NCBI GenBank assembly: GCA_963848195.1
Contig: CAWKCY010000005.1
Location: 124,001-188,000, forward strand
Source of the DNA: CAVQBP01 sp963848195
GTDB taxonomy: Bacteria > Bacteroidota > Ignavibacteria > Ignavibacteriales > Ignavibacteriaceae
Direction: 5' to 3'
Length of the DNA stretch: 64,000 bases
Program-made: the position numbers and the translations under genes
Shown here: piece by piece, positions 55,903-64,000 of the stretch
Layout of the letters: each line of letters starts with the position of its first letter
Numbering within the stretch: position 1 is the first letter of the stretch
The notes under the pieces: model-generated
Database searches by the model: none
The model's input: only the letters and a program-made list of their open reading frames with translations
What the model was told of the DNA's origin: nothing

Positions 55903-57892
55903 CTAAATGCGTTTACTCCACATCTTATTTAGAGTTTTTCCAAGTATTTCCAAATCAAGCCACATATTTTGATTCTTAGCATAAAGTATATCTAATTTTT
56001 CTGTATTTCCTCCATTGCTATTTTCTATATACCAGTAACCGGTTAAACCTTTTTTCCCGAGATACAGGTTATTTATATTATTTTGATTTCTTGGACCAAC
56101 AAAACTTACTTTACCTGAAAAAATCTGAGGAACATTTAAGATAAAATTCTTAAAATCACTCTTCTTTTTACTTACTATGGTGGCGAAATATATGAAAGGA
56201 TAAATAAAAAACAAAACTATAAGAGCCACAGAATAATCAAAAGAAGCTTTGATAAATTTTAATATAGGGTTAGAAATATTGTACTGTATGTCAAAAATAG
56301 AGAGATCATCGAGGAAAGAAACGGAAGTTTTTCCGACTAAAAAATCTAAATTATTTCCAATAATCTTGAATTCAACATCTTCGTTCTGGCATTCAGCAAC
56401 AATCGACATCATTTTATTATAAGGCAACTCTTCGGAAGAAAAAATTACTTCACTTACGTTTCTTTCCTTGATTATTTTCTTAATATTGTGAATACTTCCA
56501 ACTACCTGAAAACCATTTATATCCTTTCCGATATCGGCCTGTGAAATACCGATTAAACCGGTTATATGATGATAATCTGTATTTCTGGAATTGATTTTAT
56601 CAGCTATTTGAATAGCAGGTTTATTAACACCAACGATTAAAGTTCTTTTAGCCGAGATTTCCTCAGAGCTTTCAATTTTAAAGAATATTTTTAAAATTAT
56701 TCTCCATAGACTTAAGCTGAATAATAACAAAAGATAAGTGATAATTACAACAGCGCGGCTATAGGCATATTGTTTGAAGAAAAAGGTAAAAGCTGAAAGG
56801 ATAAAAAAACCGACAGCAATCCCGCTGAAATTTTTCAACACAGATATCTTATTTTTCTTATAAATTCCTAATAATGCAGAGACAATTATTTGCAGAAGAG
56901 CCGGTACAGTATAGACTTTAATTAAATCTTCAGCATCGAAACCTTTCCATGTTGTAAAATTCATATATATCTTTGCCGCAACAAAAAGTGACAAATCGAA
57001 AACTATAAAATCTAAAAGGATATAAAGCAGCATAAATATTCGTCTGCCAAGAAATGCAATAATATTTCTAACCCAAATTGCAGAACGTAAAATGAATTCA
57101 ATTAAAAATGAGCTGGATAAATGTTTCTTTACGAATAAATGCATAGCATTATAGAAATACCTTGTTTCATCCAGATTACTTCTCTTAGTGCTCTCCCCCT
57201 TATAATGGATTATTTGCGTGGAATGAACATAAAAGACCTTAAAACCGGCTTTCTGAATCCTATAGCACAAATCAAGATCTTCTCCGTACATAAAAAATTC
57301 TTCATCCAGACCGCCTACTTTCTCAAAAGCTTCCCTTGTCAACATCATAAAAGACCCAGATACAGCATCAACCTCATAAGTTTCATTTTCATTCAAATAA
57401 GTAAGATTATATCTTGCGAATAATGGGCTTTCGAGGAAAGAGAGAACTGAGCCCGGTAACTTTGCTGAAGGCGGTCCATGGTCCGGGAAAACTTCTTCTG
57501 CATGCAAGCTGCAAAGTGCCGTCAGGGTTTAAGATTTTACATCCTGCGAGACCAGCATCCGGATTAGACTCAAAAAAATCAATCATTTTCTTAAAGGTAT
57601 CTTCACTTACAACCACATCAGGATTTAACAATAGAATATATCTCCCTATTGCTGCAGCTAACCCGATATTATTTGCTTTACTAAAGCCTAGATTTTCCTC
57701 GTTAATAATTAATTTTATTCCGCCAAATGGAAGTAGTTTTTCCCTTATGAATTCTATGCTGCCGTCTTCAGAATGATTATCTACAATAATAATTTCAGTT
57801 TTAATATTGGATAGAGCTTTTTGAATAGAATAGATTAAATTCTGAAGAAATTCTTTTACATTATAATTAACAATGATTATGGATAAATCCAT
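55903..57892 (-). pseudogene. GT2 glycosyltransferase fused to a reduced glycosylphosphotransferase domain, frameshifted
   Basis: From ATG 57892 a rhamnosyltransferase-like GT2 domain (SIIIVNYNVKEFLQNL, LLNPDVVV, then GSFMMLTREAFEKVGGLDEEFFMYGEDLDL) continues in a second frame into four to five membrane helices, a CoA_binding_3-like Rossmann domain (RTLIVGVNKPAIQIADKI) and a C-terminal piece of a polyprenyl glycosylphosphotransferase. That piece keeps SFVGPRNQ and MWLDLEILGKTL but lacks the FFKQ.R.G, KFRSM and DELPQ core. The frame breaks at about 57427-57440; removing one base restores it. The phosphotransferase part is probably inactive. Confidence 0.75.
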
Positions 57893-57912
57893 GCAAATCC
57901 TTTTAAATTCAA

Positions 57913-58606
57913 ATAGCACGCAGATGACGCTGATCGAACAGATTTTCGCCGATAAATTTTTTACAGTAGACAGATTTATTATTGCAATTTAAATTATGCT
58001 ATTTTCAAACTTTAAAATCTGCGGTTATCCTGACTAATCTGCGTCATCTGTTTGTTATTTTGGTTTTTATTTGTAAAAATTTTTCTTCTAATTTCAGGTT
58101 TCTTTCCAAAATTAAGTAGAAGCCCTACTTCAATGTCGGTTGCTTTTAAATAATTGATTAATTGTAATTCATGTTCCTTCATTAAGCATTCTGCTGCTTT
58201 TAATTCTATTATAACCTTTCCATTTACAATCAAATCTGCAAAATATTCTCCAACAAGCACATCATTATAATAAACACTTATTGGCTCTTGTCTTTCTACA
58301 AAAAGTTCCAGATTCTCAAGTTCAATTTTAAGAGCGTTTTCATAAACTTTTTCCAAAAATCCAAAACCTAATGTATTATATACTTTGTAAAAAGCTTGAA
58401 TGATTGTAGAAGTTAGTTCTTTTAAATAAATATTCCTCCATTTATTCTCCTTTAATAGTATGCAGATGACACTGATTAACAGATTAATGAAATTGTTGTC
58501 TTTTATATTTAAGTTATATTTGTCCTCAAATTTAAAATCTGCGATTATCTTGCCTAATCTGCGTCATCTGCGTGCTATTCTCTCTGGGTCATCTGTGTGC
58601 TATTCT
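57913..58606. mobile_element. GxxExxY gene bracketed by nested inverted repeats
   Basis: Repeat units: atagcacgcagatgacgctg at 57914-57933 and a variant atagtatgcagatgacactg at 58455-58474 in one orientation; taatctgcgtcatctg at 58035-58050 and 58556-58571 in the other, each preceded by aaaatctgcg. The outer pair brackets about 690 bp that holds one gene. The element exactly fills the gap between the GT2 start at 57892 and the DPM-like stop at 58606. Confidence 0.6.
58012..58441 (-). pseudogene. GxxExxY protein (PD-(D/E)XK nuclease-like), frameshifted near its start
   Basis: The body (58012-58356 and upstream) reads LGFGFLEKVYENALKIEL, then VYYNDVLVGEYFADLIVNGK and VIIELKA, which gives the D...ExK signature of the PDDEXK_3 family that includes GxxExxY proteins. 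The natural ATG at 58441, with AAAGGAG before it, is one base out of frame; removing one A from the AAAA at 58420-58423 joins MEEYLFK to ELTSTIIQAFY. The C-terminal KQMTQISQDNRRF is encoded by a flanking repeat. Function unknown; such genes occur in many copies in some genomes. Confidence 0.8.
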
Positions 58607-59325
58607 CAGAGTAATCCGAGTATGCTTCTAACCCTTAATATCCACACCATAAAAATGGCTTCGCGGACAATTTTACGTGACATCTTTGAAGACCCCATAC
58701 TTCTATCAATAAAGATTATTGGAATTTCACCGATTGTAAATCCTTTTTTCCAGGCTTTAAATGTCATCTCAATTTGGAAAGCATAACCGTTGGATTTTAC
58801 ATTATCAAAATTGAAAGCTTCAAGGACATTTCTTTTAAAACATTTGAATCCGCCAGTTGCATCATGAACAGGTAATCCAGTAATTATCCTAGTATAAAAA
58901 TTAGCAAAGTAACTTAACATCAATCTTCTCATGGGCCAGTGTACCACATTAACACCCATAGTATATCTGCTTCCAATAACCAGATCAAATTCCCTTGCAG
59001 CCTTAAGAAAATTTTTAATCTCTCTGGGGTCGTGAGAGTAATCGGCATCCATTTCGAGAATAAACAAGTAATCGTTCTTCAAAGCAAATTTGAAACCTTC
59101 GACATAAGCCGTACCCAGACCTAATTTTTTTGCTCTCCTGATAAGCTTTACTCTTTCTGAAGTTTTCGATAATTCTTCAACATAATCTCCGGTTCCATCA
59201 GGGGAATTATCATCCACAACTAAAATATCAGCCTTCTCATATCTTCCAAGGACATCAGGTATCAGCTTTTGAATATTCTCAAGCTCATTATAAGTTGGAA
59301 TTATTACTAGAATTTCTTGCGTCAT
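58606..59325 (-). CDS. Dolichyl/polyprenyl-phosphate mannosyltransferase-like GT2
   Basis: 239 residues from the ATG at 59325. Motifs LVIIPTYNELENIQKLI, DILVVDDNSPDGTGD, EMDADYSHDP, GSRYTMGVN and DATGGFKCFKR define the DPM1 branch of GT2. Loads a sugar, usually mannose, onto a polyprenyl phosphate. No C-terminal membrane domain. The stop codon lies at the edge of the repeat element. Confidence 0.92.
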   Translation of the reverse strand: MTQEILVIIPTYNELENIQKLIPDVLGRYEKADILVVDDNSPDGTGDYVEELSKTSERVKLIRRAKKLGLGTAYVEGFKFALKNDYLFILEMDADYSHDPREIKNFLKAAREFDLVIGSRYTMGVNVVHWPMRRLMLSYFANFYTRIITGLPVHDATGGFKCFKRNVLEAFNFDNVKSNGYAFQIEMTFKAWKKGFTIGEIPIIFIDRSMGSSKMSRKIVREAIFMVWILRVRSILGLL

Positions 59326-59341
59326 ACTCTTTATTTTTGCT

Positions 59342-60747
59342 CTAATTATAGTGTCCTTTTGCAAAAAGAACCACGAATATAGTCCTAAATAGTATTTTAA
59401 AATCCATCCTTAAGGACATATTTTCGATATAGAAGAGATCGTATCTCAGTTTAATTTTCACATCATCAACAGTTTCATCATATTTGTGCTTAACCTGAGC
59501 CCAACCGGTTATTCCGGGTCTTACTTTTAATCTGCGTTTATAATATTTTATTTCTTTCGCCAGCATTTCAACAAAAAAAGGTCTTTCCGGTCTTGGACCA
59601 ACCAAACTCATTTCACCTTTTAAGACATTATACATTTGAGGTATTTCATCAATTCTAACTTTTCTTATAAATTTACCAGTTTTAGTTATGCGCGGATCAT
59701 CTTTTTGAGACCATACAGGGCCGGTTAATTTTTCCGCATCATTAAACATTGAACGGAACTTTACAATTTTAAACACTGTATTATTCATTCCACATCGAGT
59801 TTGTTTGAAAAAAACAGGTCCTTCACTTTCAATTTTTATAGCTACAGCTGTCGGTATTGTGACGGGTAAGGTAACAATCAGAATAATGAAAGATACTATA
59901 ACATCTATAATTCTTTTTAATTTCTTCTCCCATTCGGGCATTAATTGAGGCATTATATCAATAAGAGGAAGGCCGTATATTTGAGAAGTTCTTGCTTGAC
60001 CGCTTAAAATTTCATATAAGTCAGGGACTATTTTTAGCCCGACATTTTTAGGTTCGCATCTGGCAATTAAGTCTATAAGTATATTATTATCACTTTTATC
60101 AAGTGCAATAATGATTTCTTTTGTGTTTGTAGCATCAATTACATTAGGAAGTTTCATCTATAAACCCAAGAACCTGCACATTTTTATATTCCTGCCCAAT
60201 ACTTGCTCCATTAACTGAAATATATCCTTTGATATCTAGTCCTAAAGCTCTATACTCTAAAATCTGATCATGAACTTCATGAGCTTTTTCATTAAATCCT
60301 ACAATTAAAGCATTCTTTCTGCCATACCCTTTAATAAGTAAACTTCTTTGTATGCTTCTTATTATCAATCTACCCGAACCCACTAACACCAAAAATAATC
60401 CCCAGTAGACAAATATTAATATCCTGGTTGAAGAGGAAATTCCATGAATATAGTCATCGATAAATATTAAAAAGAAAAGGATGAATATTCCGACAAAGGA
60501 AGCCTTAAAAAGAGTTGCCAAGTTCGTCAAACCGGGAAGCAGCAAACCATGTCCTGTACATTCCAACGAAAGTAAAAATAACAATCCAGTAGAAGTACAT
60601 TACAATCATAGTTATTGGAAATTCAGGAATAGTTAAAAGTTTAAACCACCCTGTTTGTACCCGAAAGACAAAATAAAAAAACCAGGCAAGATTAATTGCA
60701 AAAAAATCAACCAGGAGAACAAATATCTTCTCAGTGTTTTTATTCAT
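59342..60747 (-). pseudogene. Polyprenyl glycosylphosphotransferase, interrupted by two frameshifts
   Basis: Three frames make one WbaP/EpsL-type protein of about 467 residues: membrane helices (60505-60747 and 60144-60584), a CoA_binding_3 Rossmann domain (KNALIVGFNEKAHEVHDQI) and an intact catalytic end (59342-60157) with FFKQTRCG, FKIVKFRSM, DEIPQMYNVLKGEMSLVGPRPE and VRPGITGWAQV. Extra bases at GG near 60521 and AAA near 60151 explain the breaks. Starts polysaccharide repeat synthesis by moving sugar-1-phosphate to undecaprenyl phosphate. Confidence 0.88.
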
Positions 60748-60816
60748 ACCTAATTAATGATATTTGGACTGAAAATATAGAATGTTACCTTTATGATTTT
60801 ACAATACAACTGCATA

Positions 60817-61473
60817 TTAATCATTCACAAAAGCAGTAATGCAGATTAATCGACCTACGATTTCCGACTCATATCTCTTAAAACCGGATTTTTTTAATAA
60901 TTCATCCAGCTGACCTTTTGAATAAAAATAGACCGGACATCCTTTTAATGAAAGTCTTATTTTTCTTAAGAAAGCTCTCCATGTTGCGGAACGGGGGAAG
61001 CTAAAAATTACCCGGTCTTTAGAAACATCATGCATCTTTTTAATAACATTAAATGGCTGACTAATATAATCAAATAGGCCAATTCCGATAACTACATCAT
61101 ACTTTGAATCTGAATTAAAAGTCAAAAGATCACCAACATAAAAATCGCATTTTTCTATTAAATTTTCTTTTTCAGCCCTTTCTTTACACACTTTAATCAT
61201 ATTGTCAGCTATATCAATTCCGGTGACTTTTGAAGCATTATTTTTTGCAAATTCAATAGAATACAGTCCTGTACCGCAACCAACATCTAAAAAGGTCATG
61301 CCGGTAATAGGTTTACTCTTTTGAATAGTGTAATTGAATCTGGCATACATATCCCATCTGAATTTTTTATCCAGCCAGTTTGATATGCTGCTTTTGCCAT
61401 GTGTATAAATTGAATCAAAAGTCTGAACTTCTTTATCCCAATATTTTTTCTGAATATCTAGCTCGCCATTCAT
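60817..61473 (-). CDS. Class I SAM-dependent methyltransferase
   Basis: 218 residues. Motif I FLDVGCGTGLYSIEFA, then VTGIDIADNMIKVC and VVIGIGLFDYISQP. Overlaps the end of the deacetylase gene by 4 bases, so it belongs to the polysaccharide operon and may methylate a sugar or lipid intermediate. Substrate unknown. Confidence 0.85.
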   Translation of the reverse strand: MNGELDIQKKYWDKEVQTFDSIYTHGKSSISNWLDKKFRWDMYARFNYTIQKSKPITGMTFLDVGCGTGLYSIEFAKNNASKVTGIDIADNMIKVCKERAEKENLIEKCDFYVGDLLTFNSDSKYDVVIGIGLFDYISQPFNVIKKMHDVSKDRVIFSFPRSATWRAFLRKIRLSLKGCPVYFYSKGQLDELLKKSGFKRYESEIVGRLICITAFVND

Positions 61474-62283
61474 AAATTTAAGGCCTCCTTTATTGATTGA
61501 AATTCAAAATTAGACAATAATTTTGATAATTTATCTTCTGTTTCATCTAAGTTTGTATAATGTCTAATACTCTTAAAAAAGGGAAGATTCTGTTTTGGCT
61601 GTTCCGAATCAAGTTCCCAAGGATGAATATAAAATACAACGGGTCTTCCCTGTTTATTGCATATTTCGATTAATTTTTGCGAAAAGAATATATGGAAAAA
61701 TCCTAAAATAAGCTCCACCACTGCAAGGAACCTTTTTACCTAAATACTTTTGCAACACTTAAAGGAACTTCGGTTAAACCATTTATCTGATGAATATCTA
61801 ATTCCGAATCAGGAATACCATAATCCGGATGAAATCCAATCGGAAATATTGAAGAATCATATTTAATTCCGTATTTTTCTAATATGGGCAATGCCCAGAT
61901 AGTCTTATTTGTAATGGTAAAGGAAGGTGCTCTAAAACCTATAATCGGCTTATTTATAATTGTACTCATTATATCCAGAGCTTTGTTAATATCTTTTTCA
62001 AACTCATCCGGGTGTCATCCGGGTTAATAGAGTGTGCGAATATCCATGAGTTGCGATTTCATGTCCATGATCTTCAATTTCTTTAAATAAAAAAGGTACT
62101 TTTTCGGCTATCCACCCAAGCACAAAAAATGTAGCATTAACGTTATGTTTTTGACAGCAGGCGCAATATTCTTCTTGTATTTTCTACAACCCGGAATTCC
62201 TGTTTATTCCATTCTTTTATATCAATATTAAGATTATAGGCGCAGAACCAATCTTCTACATCTACGGTAAAAATATTCTTCAT
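61470..62283 (-). pseudogene. DUF3473-type polysaccharide deacetylase, interrupted by several frameshifts
   Basis: From ATG 62283 (AAGGA before it): FTVDVEDWFCAYNL, then in shifted frames NVNATFFVLGWIAEKVP, HGHEIATHGYSH, PIIGFRAPSFT, EVPLSVAKVF and finally FYIHPWELDSEQP. These are the NodB metal and catalytic motifs in order, and HPWELD is typical of the deacetylases linked to exosortase (XrtA) exopolysaccharide loci. Breaks lie near 62150, 62012, 61740 and 61700. All motifs are intact once corrected, so the gene was recently, or is actually, functional. Confidence 0.8.
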
Positions 62284-62380
62284 ATCCTTATAAAATTAAT
62301 TAAGAAAAATATTTAATATACTTAAAAAATCCTAATGCTTAAGCTCAATTAATCGCATGGAAATGTATGAATATAAAATT

Positions 62381-63213
62381 TCAGAAATAATTCCTTTTGA
62401 TATAGAATAGTAGATTTTGTACTCTTTTTCTTATAAAGAAGGGAATAAAAGCAAAACTATATTGCAAAAAATTCAATACAAAAGCTTTTTTATAATTAGG
62501 ATAATCATAACGGTATTGTTTAATTAGAGAGAGGATTGTCTTTGCAGCAAGTTTTTGGTTACTAACAGATAGATTTTGTCCTGCGTTTGTATATAAAAGG
62601 AAATATTCTTGATAATTATAAAACTTTCCTATTTTTCCTAGCCTTAACCATAACTCCCAATCTTCCACAAATCTAACTTTCTTATACCCGCCAATATCTT
62701 TAACCGCTTTTTTTCGGTACAAAACCGTATTGTGGCAGAAAGGATTTGCGTAAAGTGCATTATTTCTAATTTGACTATTTTTTTCTCTTTTAAAAATCTA
62801 TATAATTCATTCCCGGATTTATCAACCATAATAGCTCCCCCACCAACTACTATAATCTCTTTATTATTTTCAAGATAATTGAACTGTTTTAATAACTTAT
62901 CAGGATCATACCACTGATCATCATCATCTAATCTTGCAATATATTCCCCCCGGGCTTGTTCAATTCCAAAATTTAAATAATCCGAAATTGCAAGATCATT
63001 AGATTTTTTAACATAAAAGTATCTGATTCTCTTATCATGACTAAAACTACTTACAACTTCTTTTGTATTATCTGTGGATTCGTTATCTATAATAATTAAT
63101 TCCCACATTTTGAAGTTTTGTTTAATTATACTATCAATGGCATTTCTTATCCATGAGCCTCGGTTATAAGTAGGCATAATTATACTAACTCTTATTTCAT
63201 CCGAATTGTTCAT
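62381..63213 (-). pseudogene. Family 2 glycosyltransferase, frameshifted
   Basis: 62644-63213 holds the GT-A domain (VSIIMPTYNRGSWIRNAI, LIIIDNESTDNT, IARLDDDDQWYDPDKL). It changes frame in an A7 run at 62778-62784; the other frame gives NALYANPFCHNTVLYRKKA, GYKKVRFVEDWELWLRLG and the tail to 62381. Combined length about 277 residues. Likely adds a sugar to the exopolysaccharide repeat. Confidence 0.85.
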
Positions 63214-63301
63214 TTTATAAAGGATTGGTAAATAATTAGAAAAACATTAATTTCCGAATCAGTTCCATTGAAATTAGTTATAATAAAAAAATATCTGTTA
63301 T

Positions 63302-64000
63302 TTAAATATAATTCTTATTTGATAATGAAGTTTTTTTAGACTTCTTAATCCTTAAAATAAGTAGAATCCCATCTATTGTCCCTTTCCATAGGGATATAAA
63401 TGATTTTTTTAAATTAAGCCTTTTGCCTGGATTCATAATAAAAGATTGAAACATTTTTAACGATTTTAATATAGACACCAAAACAGAAAAAAAAATTACA
63501 TATAAACGGTAAAGAATAAAATAGTTACAAAAGAACCATAAACGATTTCGTGTATAATAATAAGAGTATAATGGAGTATATTCATCCCACCCTTTGCCTC
63601 CACCGCTCTTATGATAAATAATAGAATTATTGTTATAAACAATTTTAAAATGCCTTCCTACCCTCAAAGAAAAGTCGAGGTCTTCCAAATACATAAAAAA
63701 TTTTTCTTCTAAAATACCTACCCTTTCAAACACTTCTTTACGCACAAGCATAAAGCACCCTTCGGCTAATGTAATCTCTCTTTTTTCATTAGCAAAATTT
63801 TTACTATTCTTACCTTGAAATTCTGCCACACCCGTACATTTTAAAAAATCGACTCTTCCCCCTGCACAATAGATTGTATCGGGATACTCTTTATAGAATA
63901 CTTTTCCTGAAACAATACCAACAGACTTATCAGCCATATCTTCCATCATAGGGTCTAAAAAATTCTCGGAAACTACTATATCATTGTTTACCAGTAAAAC
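63302..64000 (-). CDS. Family 2 glycosyltransferase (N-terminus beyond window)
   Basis: The frame is open to the right edge (LLVNNDIVVSENFLDPMMED before the first ATG at 63949), so the gene starts outside. 232 residues are visible: the DxD-like NNDIVV, GCFMLVRKEVFERVG, EKFFMYLEDLDFSLR and a C-terminal membrane-associated region. Rhamnosyltransferase-type GT2, as for the fused enzyme at 55.9-57.9 kb. Confidence 0.85.
   Translation of the reverse strand, partial: VLLVNNDIVVSENFLDPMMEDMADKSVGIVSGKVFYKEYPDTIYCAGGRVDFLKCTGVAEFQGKNSKNFANEKREITLAEGCFMLVRKEVFERVGILEEKFFMYLEDLDFSLRVGRHFKIVYNNNSIIYHKSGGGKGWDEYTPLYSYYYTRNRLWFFCNYFILYRLYVIFFSVLVSILKSLKMFQSFIMNPGKRLNLKKSFISLWKGTIDGILLILRIKKSKKTSLSNKNYI

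Overview
The window looks like a piece of chromosome from a member of the Ignavibacteria (Bacteroidota/Chlorobiota side). The evidence is a type IX secretion C-terminal domain of the NYPNPFNP...LGREVKTL style, an F1Fo ATP synthase operon with no beta or epsilon genes, a GWxTD protein, a bactofilin/M23 pair, low GC, and AGGAGG-like ribosome binding sites on several genes. The exact genus cannot be read from the sequence.

Layout. Genes at 1-6.7 kb lie on the minus strand: the end of a TolC-type efflux protein, a 1071-residue FG-GAP repeat protein with a type IX sorting domain, and a lipoprotein of the cholesterol-dependent cytolysin superfamily. Divergent from these, 6.8-10.6 kb (+) carries an ECF-like sigma factor and a membrane Ser/Thr kinase with TPR repeats. 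From 10.9 to 25.6 kb (+) there is a coherent pyruvate/acetate block: LytS-type sensor kinase, LytTR regulator, outer-membrane barrel, CstA transporter, a small ArsA-like ATPase module, SatP acetate transporter, acetyl-CoA synthetase, a GNAT/acyl-CoA-synthetase-like protein acetyltransferase, AcuB and AcuC. The last four resemble acetylation control of Acs.

From 26 kb to the end everything is on the minus strand. In transcription order within each block there is lrp-glnA; M23 peptidase-bactofilin-atpZ-orf-atpBEFHAG-ffh-rpsP-khpA-rimM-trmD-rplS; GWxTD, LpxL-like acyltransferase, GT9 glycosyltransferase and sua5; an enoyl reductase, trxA and serA; dnaE; wzx flippase and dut; thioesterase and nadC; accA; and finally an exopolysaccharide cluster (two polyprenyl-glycosylphosphotransferase-like proteins, several GT2 enzymes, a methyltransferase and a DUF3473-type polysaccharide deacetylase) that runs off the end of the window.

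Reading frames from about 53 kb onward are broken repeatedly by single-base offsets, nearly all in homopolymers and also in housekeeping genes (nadC, accA). This looks more like sequence error than decay. Non-coding structure of interest includes a GxxExxY (PD-(D/E)XK-like) gene bracketed by two pairs of inverted repeats and inserted in the polysaccharide operon, a 171-bp element with 19-bp perfect inverted ends, GTC-rich repeats that supply the C-terminus of NadC, and a 21-bp-period direct repeat after the LytTR gene. No tRNA, rRNA or CRISPR array was seen.
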